Below are positions 33,200-45,396 of a stretch of DNA of 64,000 nucleotides, piece by piece. The notes below the pieces were generated by a model. It ran no database searches. It saw only the letters and a list, made by a program, of their open reading frames with translations, and was not told where the DNA came from. The translations under genes were made by a program, and so were the position numbers. Origin of the DNA: Lunularia cruciata (lineage: Eukaryota; Streptophyta; Marchantiopsida; Lunulariales; Lunulariaceae); the NCBI GenBank assembly GCA_948567375.1, contig OX419756.1, positions 71,872,333-71,936,332 on the forward strand. The letters are read 5' to 3'. Each line of letters starts with the position of its first letter. Position 1 is the first letter of the stretch.

Positions 33200-33915
33200 G
33201 ACCTTCCCTGAAGGTCCCACCAAATGGAAAATCCCCCTCTGGTTATCCAATAGGACAACACCAGGTGTGAACCGCGCGCTCTCAAAGGCCGGTCTAGCTG
33301 GCAACTCCTCCAGTCTAGCCGCTACTGCCTGCCATAAACCACTGGTTGCTGAATGGATCCCATGCTCCTCAACCAAGTCAGCTCCACTACCAACCACCTC
33401 TGCTCTAGTAGTAGGAACTGCACCATCCCTACTCTCACACAATGTGGTAGCCAACGAGAACATTGGGGTTGGGTCAACTCCCAATGTAAACATATCACTC
33501 GCTGAAAACAAAGGATGCCGCATAATCAGCTGAGCCGCCCCCAACATCATGCTAGACTCAGTCTCTATAGTAGCAAGTGGCTGACTGGCAGGTAGTCCAT
33601 CATGTCTTCCATCACCACCTACCACACCTACACTGGGATGTCTAGGAACCATGGATGTCGTCTGCAATGCCTCAGATAGCGTGAAAGACTAGGAAAGTAT
33701 GACCTATCTCCCAACCTCTCCTCTCTGTGGGTCCAACTCCACTGATGCTCCTCTAGGCTCTAGAGCACGTACTACACTCCTAGTCACTGCTGCAGATGCA
33801 TCCACCTGTGCTGCTCTGCACATGAAGTCCAAAGCATCTCTATCACTAGCATATGAGGTGGAAGCCTCAGCACCCGAATCTGATCTCCTCTGAGCAATCC
33901 CCATACTAGCCAATC
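33200..33915 (-). pseudogene. D pol N-terminal spacer
   Basis: Frames 33913-33704 and 33667-33197 are in the pol frame and run from behind the zinc knuckles to the protease. They are Ala/Val/Ser-rich, for example RDALDFMCRAAQVDASAAV and RAEVVGSGADLVEEHG. Gag is in the neighbouring frame, and the overlap (34056-33784 against 33913-33704) would allow a -1 shift. Whether this is programmed or a mutation cannot be told from one copy. Confidence 0.55.
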
Positions 33916-35454
33916 TCTACTCCAATTGCTCAATCCAAGTAGCCATAGCTGTGTCAAAAGTAAGGCAAGTACTACACCCCTACTAGGTGTAGATCCTCTA
34001 CCACCACCTCTACCACCTCGTCCTCCATGAACTGGAGCTCCTCTACTACCTGCCATAGCAGCCCTACCACTCCGTAACTCCGGGTGTAGGTCAAAACACT
34101 TGTCACTAGTGTGACCAAATCTGTGGCAGTGCTCACACTGCCTCTATGTTGGCTGTGATGCACCAGAGGTATCAGGTCCGCTGCCTTGAGTACACTCTCT
34201 CCGATGGTGAGGTCCACCACAAGTCCAACAAGCAACACTACCACTCACTGGCTGTTGTTGACCCAAAAATGAGGGTAAGAGTCTAACTCCACTAGGCCCT
34301 CCACTCGCTCCATAGGGTCTGGGCTGTCCACCTTGTCCTCAAAAACCAATTGGGCGTGGTGCACTCTGCTGCACTCTAGAAGAAGTCATAGCCGTGGATG
34401 AGGTCTTCCTACCAAATCCAAATGTCACCACTCTCTCCTCCACCATGTTGAGCTCAATATGCTCAGCCAAACCAAAGACCACTGCCAAAGTAGGCAAAGT
34501 AGCCTATAACAACGTAGCATCATGAACTCTATGTTGCAACTCCTTGTCTAGTATCCCATACCAAAACTGGATTGTCTGGGCCTCAGTAACTCCTTGAGTG
34601 AAACTAATCAGCCGCCTCATGCAAGTGTATGCCTCATGTAGGCTCTTTCCAGCCTTCCGTTGGAACTCCTGCAAGCTCCTCACCTTGTCAGTCCGTACTC
34701 CCTAGTAGTTTTTCCTCAAACATAAGAAGAACTCCACCATGGGGTTAAACCCCGGTACCACACCACCTCCTACAGCGGTACCTCCAATCGTAGTAGCACT
34801 ATCTCCAGCTAGTGCACGTCCACTAGCTCCACCAACACTACTCGAGCTAGAACTCGTGGGTACAGCCAATCTACTCTTGGCCACCGAGCTTGAAGTGATG
34901 GAGACATAGTGTGGAGACCAATACTGTCTCCATAACTCAATCTCCTCCAAATAAGCTCTCCTAAACTCATGGTAGTCATCCATCAATGGACCCTCCAAGT
35001 GCTGAAACAACCCCTTCCATGCCATGAAGGGTGTGAACAAAGTTGGGTTCTGCATCTGTTGCAGATCACACCAACTATTGAACTCCTGGATGAAGTCATC
35101 CAACTCAATGGTACCCATTGTACCAGAGTAACGCCTAGGGCCTTTGGAGGCCCCATAAATCTTGTCCATGTCCCACAACAACGGTGCGGACACACCAAGT
35201 GCACTCTCAATTGAATCAGCTCTTGTGTTGAACTCCAACTCAGAGTCAATCTCCTCCCTCATTGGGACTTGAGATACAAGCTGATACCAAGCACCACTCC
35301 GAGTAAACCCACTCCGTATTGCAGTGCTAACTCCTCTGGAATCTCCAAAGAACTCCGTCGTGATAAAGTAACCACAACAGCAAACCCAAACCACCAACTG
35401 CAACCGCAAGTCGCAACCGCGAGTGCCAACACCACCACGTGCCAACACCACCAA
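33916..35454 (-). pseudogene. D gag with two zinc knuckles
   Basis: Gag packages the element RNA. The capsid-like region is open at 35454-34702 and includes ELDDFIQEFNSWCDLQQM and ATPFMAWKGLFQHLEG-like sequence, then DYHEFRRAYLEEIELW. After one stop it continues with SLQEFQRKAGKSLHEAYTCM. Two knuckles follow: CWTCGGPHHRREC (34192-34230) and CEHCHRFGHTSDKC (34096-34137), of type CX2CX3HX4C and CX2CX4HX4C. A Gly/Arg-rich tail (GGRGGRGGGRG) ends it. The 35454 start is only the first ATG in the open frame; a later Met near MREEIDSEL (35262) is more likely. Confidence 0.82.
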
Positions 35455-36744
35455 GTGCCAACCCTAACTAAGCACCACCCACTAATGTAACTCTAACCGA
35501 GATAACTACACTAGGGGAAAGGGCAACCTATAACGTGCCATCATAACACGCACTCTCACGATCTACAGGTCATCACTTCTTGTCTCACCAAAGAGAAACA
35601 AAGGTATTCTGATTGGTCATCACTCCAGCCTCACCACCAAGAGCACACCAGAGCACCAACACTCAAAAGTCAGGGCACCTCACACAAACGTGGTGCACAA
35701 ACAGGAAGTAGAGAATGGAGGGGGTCCAATCACAAGAAATCTAAACAAAAACCCTCCATCTCATAAAACAACACGGGACTGACTCTGCAACCATTTGGCA
35801 TTTGACATAAAAGGAGTTCGTATCTAAGTCCTAAGCAACCAAGATCACCAAGAATGGGATCAAATTGCCTCTCCTAGCCAAAGCTACATGTGTATAGATA
35901 ACAGTGGCATAGTCAGTATGACAACAAGTGAGTTAGTATGACAACAAGTGAGGGTGGACCAGTTTACTAGGGCACCAGTCTAGGAACAAGAGATCTAGGG
36001 GTCAAATCTTGTTGTGCACAATCTAGCAAGAAAGGCAGATTTTGCAAACCAATGACCAAGATCTACTCTTAACTTGCTAGCCTCACGCTAGCAAGCTGGC
36101 TTGCTGGCCCTTCTAGACCTTCGTAGCCCACATCCCTATGCCTCGAAGCCTCTAAATGCCCAAATGAGGCCTTTCTTGTTGCCACTTCGAACCTCCTCCA
36201 AAATTGGCAAAACTTCTCCAAATATGCAAAAGTTCTCCAAACTAGCAAAACTCCTCCAAATCTGGCCAAACAGCAAAAACTCCTCCAATTTTGGCCAAAA
36301 TCTAACGTAAATCCCAACCAAAATCTAACGTAAAATCTGACGTAAACCCTAAAGATGGCTGTCCGCCAAATCCCCCGCTAACTTTTCACTCGAGCCAAAT
36401 TTACAACACACGTTTTTCCAAATCACAAATTCATGAGAAGAGCTTCCCAACTCTACCTTCAATTTGACTTTCTGAGCCCAACTCGTAGCAAATTGGTCCT
36501 GCCTTCACCTCCTGAGCTCAAATTCATGACCACTGCTCAAAATTTGCTCCTTCTTTGCTCAAAATTTGGCCAAGGCTTCCGCACACTGTCCGCCTAACTG
36601 CCAAATCTGCATCAATCGATTGAGCTTCTACACACTAGGGAAACACTAAACTTGAATCAAGCTACCAACAATCTACCGAGCTTGGAGATACCACCAACAC
36701 TCACCGTTCCTACACCCGATTTCCCCTTGACTTCACTTCTCTGA
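35455..36744 (-). other. D 5' untranslated leader
   Basis: 1.3 kb lie between the LTR core and gag without a convincing frame. Plus-strand 36140-36300 has short repeats of the type AAAACTCCTCCAAA. Right after the core the minus strand reads TCAGAGAAG, which resembles only the second half of the tRNA-Met site (TGGTATCAGAGC). The primer site is therefore uncertain. Confidence 0.55.
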
Positions 36745-37195
36745 TGTAATCAGATTGCTTACCACTCTCAACTCAACTCAACTCAGATCAGTACTTGATC
36801 TGTCACTCTATAAACTGCCAACAATTGGGCACTGATTACAGTCAAGCCACACCCACTCAAGCATAGAGAATCCAGGTGACGCTCGCCGACCTCTGTCCAC
36901 CATAGCCAGGAACTCGAAGGCTCAACATCAGAGAAATGAGCTCTCTGGAGCTCACTTCAAAGCTATACCCCCTGGACTTGAGCTAGCTTTGAAACCCTAA
37001 TGGTCCCACTGACGGCACACTCAACGGTGCAAACGGTGCAAAGTGATGGTGGGCCCCACCGTGAAGTCAATACCCCGAACACAAAATCTAACCGTCGGAA
37101 AGTAGTCGCTGAGAAACTACTGAAATAACTCTAACTACTATCACTAGAACTCTAGTGTCTAAGCATCTAGATGCGGAACTACAAATGGCGTGATA
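36745..37195 (-). repeat. D 5' LTR core
   Basis: 451 bp run from TGTAATCAG to CGTGATA on the plus strand and match 27371-27796. Segment X, which should adjoin it, is missing at this end; the A4 LTR resumes directly after TCCT. Confidence 0.88.
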
Positions 37196-37223
37196 TCCTA
37201 AGTGAGAGACAAGCTGGCTCACA

Positions 37224-37929
37224 TTTTTGGTTCCGTAGCCAAAAGGCAAGATAATGTTCTACATACAATTCTATATTAGACAGAAGGAGGCTATGAGAGC
37301 TCACTTAGAGAGAACTTTAGGAGAGGAGAAGGCTGAACTTATGTTAGAGAATTTGGACCCATTTTTATACCCTATAGTTCATTATGATGTCTTTGAGGTT
37401 ATTTTGTACATCTTGTGCACTTGAGAGGATTTGGAGAGATTGTGTGAGGTGGATTGTAGATTTTGGGGATTAAGGTGATTTTAGGGAAAATCTCAAGTTT
37501 AGGATCTAGACTTGAAATTTCTACACATGATAGCTTTGGTTATCCTTCTGTTATCACACTTGAAATTATTGTGAGACCTGCTATGTGCACTAGGTTTGAA
37601 AGTTGATAGGGTAAACTGCTCTCGCAATTGCATCCTCTCTAGAAAATTGTATAGAGTCTGCCATTTCTTCAATTTTCACTGGATTGTGGTGAAACATTTC
37701 AAGAAAATTCAGTGTGTTGTAACCTACCTATTGACACAAAAATTAGACATAGGTCATTCTTGAGCACAGAGTTATAAGTTTTTAAAATGAAGGGGGTGGT
37801 TTTCAGACCAAATGGCTCAATGAAAAGGTCTGAAAGTTTGCAAGAAGGAATTTCATGGAGCTATGATCAAGTTTGAAAAATTTCAGAGGACTGTGAGATA
37901 AATTGCAAGATATGACTAACATTGTGTGG
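37224..37929 (+). other. A4 primer site and leader
   Basis: A degraded tRNA-Asp-type primer site, TGGTTCCGTAGCC, lies at 37228-37240. The leader is homologous to that of A1 (731-1450). No frame is present. Confidence 0.65.
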
Positions 37930-38495
37930 AAGGGTCAATTCTGCACAATTTAGATTTCATGCATGAGGAGTATGAGTGCAACAAAAGCATGTTTGAGGGT
38001 TTAGACTCATCTTGGGAACATGGAGGGTCACCAAGAGTGGAAATTGAGGCTATGCAAGGTTCCCTAAGGGTTTGAGGTGATTTTAGGGGTGGATTTGAGG
38101 AGAGAGAGTTTAGAATAGAATTTAAAGAGAGTGTTGAGAGGATCCAAAAACCTACGCCACTTGGAGGAAAGAGTGAGTCTAAGTGCTTTCTATGTGGAGA
38201 GAAATAACATAAGGCAATTTCATATCCATTGACCTTTGAGAGCAAGAGATTGAAGGAAAGGAGAGGATTACTTGATTTAGTTTTGAATGTTGGACCTTCT
38301 TCACCAAGATTGAGAGGGAGAAGATCTAAGACCAAGGAGTTGTGTGAGGTTTGTGGAGTGGAAGGACTTCCAAAAAGACATGAGTATAGTGGAGTAAAAG
38401 CACTTTTGGAGACTTTGGTGAAGGATTTTGGAGAGATTCTTAGTATAGCTACAAAAATACTACCACCTTCATCAACTAGTTCTCAAGATTAAGGA
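37930..38495 (+). pseudogene. A4 upstream zinc-knuckle ORF
   Basis: It is homologous to the intact frame in A6 (45871-45506). The knuckle is broken: CFLCGEK is followed by a stop instead of Gly, and the last Cys is Tyr (near 38185-38225). The C-terminal part is open at 38229-38492 and includes FESKRLKERRGLLDLVLNV and a Cys pair (LCEVCGVEGLPK). Confidence 0.65.
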
Positions 38496-38724
38496 TTGAG
38501 ATAATCTTTCAACTTATGGATAAACTATCCATGAGAGTTTGATTAATATGCACTTTAGGATTTGATGTTGCTATAGAAATCTTGGAGCAACCTGAACCTT
38601 TTGTATTCCCTAGGGTGGATAATTCTCAAATGGTGTTAGTCATGTACATACTCTATTAGTTATAGAGTGAGAAAAAGGAAAGAAAAAAAAATTTGAGAGA
38701 AAAGAAAGGTAGTGAAGGGTTAAG
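38496..38724 (+). other. Spacer between upstream ORF and gag of A4
   Basis: It is noncoding and ends in an A-rich stretch before the gag start. The same spacer lies inverted at 45090-45400 in A6, where a 60-bp part (45255-45385) is duplicated in tandem. Confidence 0.5.
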
Positions 38725-40217
38725 ATGGGGAAACTTCCGGTTTTCTTTGGCAAGGATGGAGAAGATGTGGAGGCCTTTGTGAGAGACTTCAAGAGAGCTT
38801 GCATAGGAAACAATGAGAGGAAGAAGAATGAGTGGGCCTCATTATTTGAAGATGCAGCGCTTACATGGTATGAGTCAAAATACCAAAAGAGAGAGAAGAG
38901 AGATGGAGAAGAAGAGTCTTGGGAGAGTTTGACTTCAGAACTCACTGAGAACTTTCTTCCAGATGAGAGTTATGAGAGATTGATGAGTGAGGTTACCTTT
39001 CCTAAACAAGGAGATAGAGAGAAAGTGAGAGTCTATGTGGAAAGAGTGGAAAAGTTAGAGTCCAAATTTTGCATAGTGTTGACAAAGGGTAGGATGATGT
39101 GGAGACTACTATGATTGGCATAGGGGCCATGCTCACCAAGAATTTTGTGGGAGGATTGAGACCACAAGTTAGAAGCAAGGTGAGATATGAGGAAACCTTC
39201 TTCCAAGGTTGAAGCTGTCAAGATTGCAATTTGTATGGAGGAGAGTTTGGAAGGGAATGAGAGTGATTTGGTGGTGAAGGAGGTTGTGCATTCTCCTCAA
39301 GATTACAAGTATGGTGGAACTTCTGATACTTTGGTGGCAAGGGTTGCATCACAAGTAGTAGTTGCTCTAGTTCTTGCACCTCCACCAAAGGATCCACTTT
39401 AAACCATCATAGAACAACTTGCAGATCTCAAGATCAATGTGGTGCAACTATGGGAGAAGAGAGAGGTGGATCAGGATGTGGAGAGAGGGCCTAGGAGTTA
39501 TAGAATTTATCCATATAGAGGAGGCCTACCAATCAAAACTTCAATGAGAGAAATTGTTTTGGTTGTGGAGGAAGAGGCCACATCCAAAGGAATTGCCCCA
39601 ATTCCACTTACCATGGAGGAAGGAGTTATGAGAGAGCCAATAGAGGGAAAGAGGGAGGTAGTCAAGTGGCTCCTAATCCAAAAAAAGGTAAGGGGATAGC
39701 ATCCATAGATGTGGTTGAGAGTAAGTATGAGAAGGGAGAGTGCTCAAACTCCAAGGGTCTTAATTTGGAGCTTTTGGCACAAGAGAAGAAGAGAGCTAGT
39801 TTTGTAGAGGATGTTCACTCTTCTCAAGGATTTCTTCCAAGAAAGTATACTTTTATGTCTACTAGGAGCACTCGCACCTCAACATCATCAACAAAAAAGA
39901 CTCCAAGGAAAAAGTTGGGGATAGAGGATTTCTTGATTCCAAAACAACAATAGAACTACAATGTATTGGAGGATGTTGGTAGGCACAAGGCTAACATCAC
40001 AATGGGCCAATTGATTGCTTTGAACCCTACCTTGAGAAAGGAGCTTAGAGGTGGTTTGAGTTCTACAAGGAGCAAGAGGAAGAAGAAGGTAAAGCTCTAA
40101 TATCAATGGGGTGGTGGATGCCAAGCCAGCACCATGGGAGGCTTGTGAATATGCCTCCAAGATTGATGTGAGAATGAATGGTCACAACATCAAGGATGCA
40201 CCTGTTGATGGAGGATC
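38725..40217 (+). pseudogene. A4 gag and start of protease
   Basis: Gag begins MGKLPVFFGKDGEDVEAFVR. The capsid segment follows (NEWASLFEDAALTWYESKYQ, SWESLTSELTENFLPDESYE, EKVRVYVERVEKLESKF). The frame breaks at 39110 and resumes at 39187 and 39439. The knuckle region is shifted, as in A3. A Lys-rich linker follows (STRSKRKKK), then the start of protease (GHNIKDAPVDGGS), where A6 is inserted. Confidence 0.8.
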
Positions 40218-40900
40218 TGTGGGCCGGCCTTTCTCTCACTTGGGATGAACCTCTGATGGCTATTATGGTAGCGCACCATGGACTTAGAAGGCAAGGAATC
40301 CCAACTCCATCATACTCCTCCAAGGCTAACACTCCAAGACTCAAGACATTGCTCACTAGAGAACTCAATGAGAGAGAGATAGTTGCAAATGAAAGGATGA
40401 TAAGTACCTCCTCACTCCTTGTTTATATACTTGCTAAATAGTAACATACCAAATTTACTTATTACCATAGTAACTCAAGTTACTAGCCTAAAAGTCAAGT
40501 AAAGTCAAAAAGAAGAAAGAAATATCTATTCACATGGGCATATTCCACTAGCATTTGATCTTATCTTGATCTAACCACTAAGTCAAGGATTCCTTCACAT
40601 GGGTTATCCTTGGACTATAGAAGAATCCAAAACAAAAAGGCTCAAGAGTTCTCAACTCTTTCCTCAAAGCCAAACACCTAAGAATAATACCAAGTCAACA
40701 CACTAAAATCCAAATTAGTGGTGCTCATCTTTTCCACTTCCTCTAAAGTAAGGTCCCCTCTATCTTAGCTATGACTAACCTTAGCTAATCATGACTAATT
40801 TAGAACCATCCTTTATGTCTATATAAATAATATCTTTCAAGTACTTGTAATACCAAGCTAAATATCACAATACTACACTCCTACACAAATGGGTGTTACA
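40218..40900 (-). repeat. A6 3' LTR
   Basis: 683 bp run from TGTGGGCC to GTGTTACA on the plus strand. The polypurine tract (minus strand CCGGGGGTAAA) adjoins at 40901-40911. Confidence 0.92.
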
Positions 40901-41215
40901 TTTACCCCCGGACTAAGTTTTCACTTTGTCTTCAAAGTGAAGATCTCTCTACCTTCTATGATATATCTTCAACTTATCATGGTTAATCCTATCAAAGTGT
41001 CTTCCTCCCAACTCCTTAAGGTCATAGGTGTAATTGCCCTACACCTTCTCCACCATGAAAGGTCCAAAGTACTTAGGCAAAAACTTCTTTTTCACTCTCT
41101 TGAATTGAATAGAATCAACCAACATTACCCAATCACCTTCTTTGAAAGGCTCTACCTTCTTCTTGCCTTGCCTCTTTTCATAGCTCTCCTTTTTTTTCCT
41201 TTGGGCCTACTCCAC

Positions 41216-41983
41216 TCAAACCATAGCAACTGCTCTTGCCTCTTCCAATTGCATGAGTTGTTCCTTCATTGACTTCTCTACATCACCTCCTTGTGCTTTC
41301 TTCAATCTCCTATGAATGATTTGGAAGGTAGGAAGATCAAAGTGAATAGGTAGGGTAGACTCAATACCATATACCAATTGAAATGGAGAGTATCCGGTGG
41401 AAGTCTTCATGGTTATCCTATACTCCCACAAAACTGCATGAATCCTCTTGTCCCAATGATGTTTAGCCCCCTCCATTTCTACATCTTTGGCCAACATCAT
41501 GCACAAGGTCTGATTGGTTCTCTCAAACAAGCCATTGGAATTTGGCTCATAAGATGTAGTTACTCTATATGTGATAGAAAAATGTGGTAGCATGGCTATA
41601 GTAATGCTTCCTATAAACTCTCCTCCTCTATCAGAAACCAACTCCAAAGGGCATCCAAATCTAGTGATAATGCATTCATAAAGAAATCTACCAACTTCAT
41701 CTTCATTCTTGTCCCTCAATGATCTAGCCTCAACCCACTTGGTAAGGTAATCAGTAACTACCACAATGTACTGATTGTTCCTTGGGGTTCTATTGAGAGG
41801 ACCTACAAAATCAATTCCACACTTCTCAAAAGGTCCTAACAATGGAATTGATCTAAGAGGTGGAATGGATATAGACTTTCCAGCAAAAGCTTGACAAACA
41901 TGACAAGTTTTGCAATAATCAAGACAATCCTTGAAAATCCCTCTCCAATAGTAACCTTCATCTAGAATCTTGAAAGTAGTCAC
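41216..41983 (-). pseudogene. A6 integrase, open over 255 codons
   Basis: The frame runs from DEGYYWRGIFKDCLDYCKTC (second half of the HHCC domain, CKTCHVC) through the catalytic core. First Asp: KCGIDFVGPLNR. Second Asp: LVSDRGGEFIG. Glu: NSNGLFERTNQTL. A C-terminal tail QLEEARAVAMV follows. All three catalytic residues are present. The His part of HHCC (LHEGLVCGWHFA) lies in the frame before, separated by one stop at 41984. Further tail sequence continues to 41080. Confidence 0.85.
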
Positions 41984-42600
41984 CTACCTTGCAAAGTGCC
42001 ATCCACACACTAAACCTTCATGTAACTCCTTTATAAGTAGGATAGACTCTTCCTTACCCATTGCTCTTTGAAGTAGACTATCTCCTCCTTGGTGAAAAAT
42101 AATATCCTCCACCATTGTGTAAGGTCTAGATCTTGCTACAAGGGCCTTCTTCTCCCTAGCATGCATCCCTTCAGGATAGTTACCTTGTGTCACAAAATCC
42201 ACAATCTCCTTGTACTCCATTGGAACCTCTTGAGCGACTAGGATTGTCATGAGCTCCTCATCTGGGAAGGAATCATCCACTGGATCATCTCCATCATGAT
42301 CATAGGCTCTAGAAAACAAATCAGTATTTGCATGTTTCTTTCTTGGCCTATCCTTAATGGTGTAGTCATACTTAGACAAGAGTATCATCCACCTTGCTAG
42401 TCTCCTTTCAGCATTAGGCTTGTTGAAGATGTACTTCAAAGCCTTGTGATCCGTGACAATGGTGGCTTTCCCTCCAACGAAGTAGTGTCCAAACTTCTTG
42501 AGACCAAAGATCACTTCCAACCCTTCTCTCTCCATGATAGAGTAGTTCTTTTCTACTGAAACCATCTACCTACTAGCATAAGCTATTGGATGATCATGCC
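41984..42600 (-). pseudogene. A6 RNase H
   Basis: The open frame 42565-41984 has MEREGLEVIFGLKKFGHYF (catalytic Glu segment), IVTDHKALKYIF (Asp) and KKHANTDLFSRAYDHDG (final Asp segment). It then leads to the integrase zinc domain. One stop (near 42567) separates it from RT. Confidence 0.85.
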
Positions 42601-43680
42601 CATCTTGGTCTAATTGACTAAGAGTGCATCATATAGCTACATTAGAAGCATCGGTGTAGAGGATGAAAGGCTTATCCCAATCAAGTTTACCAAGAATTGG
42701 AGCTACAACAAGGGATTGCTTGAACTCCTCAAAAGCTTTGAGAGCCTCCTTGTCCTCCAAAATCACCATGTAATCTACACCCTTCTTCATGCAGATGGTC
42801 AATGCATAAGCCTTGTTGTAATACCTCCTATAGTATCCAACCATCTCCAAGAATTGGCGTAACTTTGTCAAGCTTGAAAGGAATGGAAGGTCTGAGATTT
42901 TCCTCACCTTCTCAAGATCAACTACTATTCCATCCTTGGAGATGATGTGCCCCAAAAGTAGACCTTCTTCACATTCAAAAATGCACTTCTTTGGGTTGAG
43001 TGATGCATTTGCCTCATCTAAGCATTGCAAGACCTTGATTGGGTGCTCAAAGTACTCCTCCTTGCTCCCATAGACGCAAAAGTCATCAATGAAGTCTCTC
43101 ACAAATTTCCCAATGAAAGGTTCAAATACCTTGTTCATAAACCATTGGAATTCTTTACTCATGTTCGTGGAAGTCTCCTCTTCCATGCTTGTGTCCACAA
43201 CTGAAGCTCCTTCTTCAGAATCTGATTCCCAATAATCAGAAGATGGTGTATTTGAATGTGAAGTGTTGGTGGTGTTAGTCATAGGAATTGTGACTCTATG
43301 GTTTGATGGCCCAATCCTCAAGTACCCTTTGTGCCATTGATCAGTTGTGTGTGCTGCTCTGAACCATGGCCTCCTAAGAGGTAAGTCATAGCTTGAATCC
43401 TTCAAGACTTGGAAAGTCATGAGATTTTGAACTCCCATAACTGAAACTACCTCCTTATCCATCACCCCTACTAGTCAAACTTGTTGCTTGTTTGCCATGC
43501 TCACCACAAATGTTGAAGGTCTTGAGAGTAGCATACCCAAATTCTTCATCAACCTTTTTGACATGGCATATACTGCTGATCCTCCATCAACCAATGCATC
43601 CTTGATGTTGTGACCATTCACTCTCATATCAATCTTGGAGGCATATTCACAAGCCTACCATGGTGCTGGCTTTGCATCCA
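42601..43680 (-). pseudogene. A6 protease and partial RT
   Basis: Protease: LVDGGSAVYAMSKRLMKNLG (near 43580) and YDLPLRRPWFRA (the conserved LLGRPW motif, decayed). The frame 43465-42629 continues through a spacer and joins MEEETST directly to NMSKEFQWFMNKVFEPF, so the RT fingers and first palm motifs are deleted. The RT catalytic box FIDDFCVYG, the connection and FILYTDASN follow. Confidence 0.83.
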
Positions 43681-45085
43681 CTACCCCCATTGATACTGGA
43701 TTTTTTGCCTTCTTCTTCCTCTTGCTCCTTGTAGAGCTCAAACCACCTCTAAGCTCTTTTCTCAAAGTAGGGTTCAAAGCAATCAATTGGCCCATTGTGA
43801 TGTTAAATTTGTGGCTACCAATATCCTCCAACACATTGTAGTCCTATTATTGTTTTTGAAAATCAAGAAATCCTCCATCTCCAACTTCTTCCTTGGAGTC
43901 TTTGTTGTTGATGGTTGAGGTGCAAGTGCTCCTAGTAGACATAGAAGTATCCTTGCTTGGAGTAAATCCTTGAGAAGAGTGAACATACAAAACAAGCTCT
44001 CTTCTTCTCTTTGTGCCAAAAGCTCTAAATTAAGACCCTTGGAGTTTGAGCACTCTCCCTTCTCATACTTGATCTCAACCACATCTATGGATGTTATCCC
44101 CTTACCTTTGTTTGGATTAGGAGCCACTTGGGTTTCACTACCTCCCTCTTTCCCTCTATTGGCTTCCTCATAAGCCCTTCTTCCATGGTAATTTGGGCAA
44201 TTCCTTTGGATGTGACCTCTTTCTCCACAACCAAAACAATTTCTCTCATTAAAATTGTTGGTTGGTTGGCCTCCTCTATATGGGTAGTTTCCATAACTCC
44301 TAGGCCCTCTCCCTACATTCTGATCCACCTCTCTCTTCTCTCATATTTGCACCACATTGATCTTGAGATCTGCAAGTTGTTCTGTGATGGTTTGAAATGG
44401 ATCCTTTGGTGGAGGTGCAAGAACTGGAGCAACTACTACTTGTGGTGCAACCCTTGCCACCAAAGTATCAGAAGTTCCACCATAATTGTAGCCTTGAGGA
44501 GGATGCACAACCTCCTTCACTACCAAATCACTCTCATTCTCTTCCAAACTCTCATCCATACGAATTGCGATCTTGATAGCTTCAACCTTGGAAGAAGGTT
44601 TCTCATATCTCACCTTGCTTCTAATTTGTGGTCTCAACCCTCCCACAAAATTCTTGGTGAGCATGGCCTCTATGCCAATCATATTAGTCTCCACATCATC
44701 CCCACCCTTCCTCAACACTATGCAAAATCTGGACTCTAACTTTTCCACTCTTTCCACATAGACCCTCACTTTCTCTCCATCTCCCTGTTTGAGAAAGGTA
44801 ACCTCACTCATCAATCTCTCATAACTCTCATCTGGGAGAAAGTTCTCAATGAGTGCTGAAGTCAAACTCTCCCAAGACTCTTCTTCCCCATCTCTCCTCT
44901 CTCTCTTTTGGTATTTTGACTCATACCATGTAAGTACTGCATCCTCAAAGAAATCTGGTAATTATGAGGCCGACTCATTATTCCTCCTCTCATTGTTTCC
45001 TATGCAAGCTCTCTTGAAGTCTCTCACAAAGGCCTCCACATCTCCTCCATCCTTGCCAAAGAAAATTGGAAGTTTCCCCATCTTA
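43681..45085 (-). pseudogene. A6 gag
   Basis: Capsid start MGKLPIFFGKDGG at 45080. The frames 44865-44341 and 44328-43783 are in register and separated by one stop. An intact zinc knuckle CFGCGERGHIQRNC (CX2CX4HX4C, 44197-44238) is followed by NYHGRRAYEEANRGKEG and a Lys-rich linker to protease. It is the best gag in the family here. Confidence 0.83.
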
Positions 45086-45396
45086 ACCCCTCACTATCTT
45101 TCTTTTCTCTCAAATTTTTCTTCTTCTTTTTCTCTTTTCTTTTCTCTCACTATATAACTAATAGAGTATATACATGACTAACACCATCTGAAAATAATCC
45201 ACTTTAGGGAACACAAAAGGTTCAGGTTGCTCCAAGATTTCTATAGTAACATCAAATCCTAGAGTGCATATTAATCTAACTCTCTTGGATAATTTATCCA
45301 TAAGTTGAAAGATTATCTCCATCACTAATCTTAGAGTGCATATTAATCTAACTCTCATGGATAGTTTATCCATAAGTTGAAAAATTATCTCCATCA

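Larger units (their letters stand above)
27264..37195 (-). mobile_element. Family D Ty3-type element encoding a DNA methyltransferase
   Basis: This 9.9-kb element lies in the 5' LTR of A4, with the 4-bp duplication TCCT on both sides (27260-27263 and 37196-37199). The tips are TGTCGTG and CGTGATA on the plus strand. Read on the minus strand: LTR core, leader, gag with two zinc knuckles, protease, C5-cytosine methyltransferase, RT, RNase H, integrase with a C-terminal tail, polypurine tract, then repeated LTR segments in unusual order. Pol lies in one frame apart from two compensating shifts around the methyltransferase N-half. About a dozen or more in-frame stops make it inactive. The placement of RNase H before integrase shows the Ty3 type. 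Confidence 0.9.
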
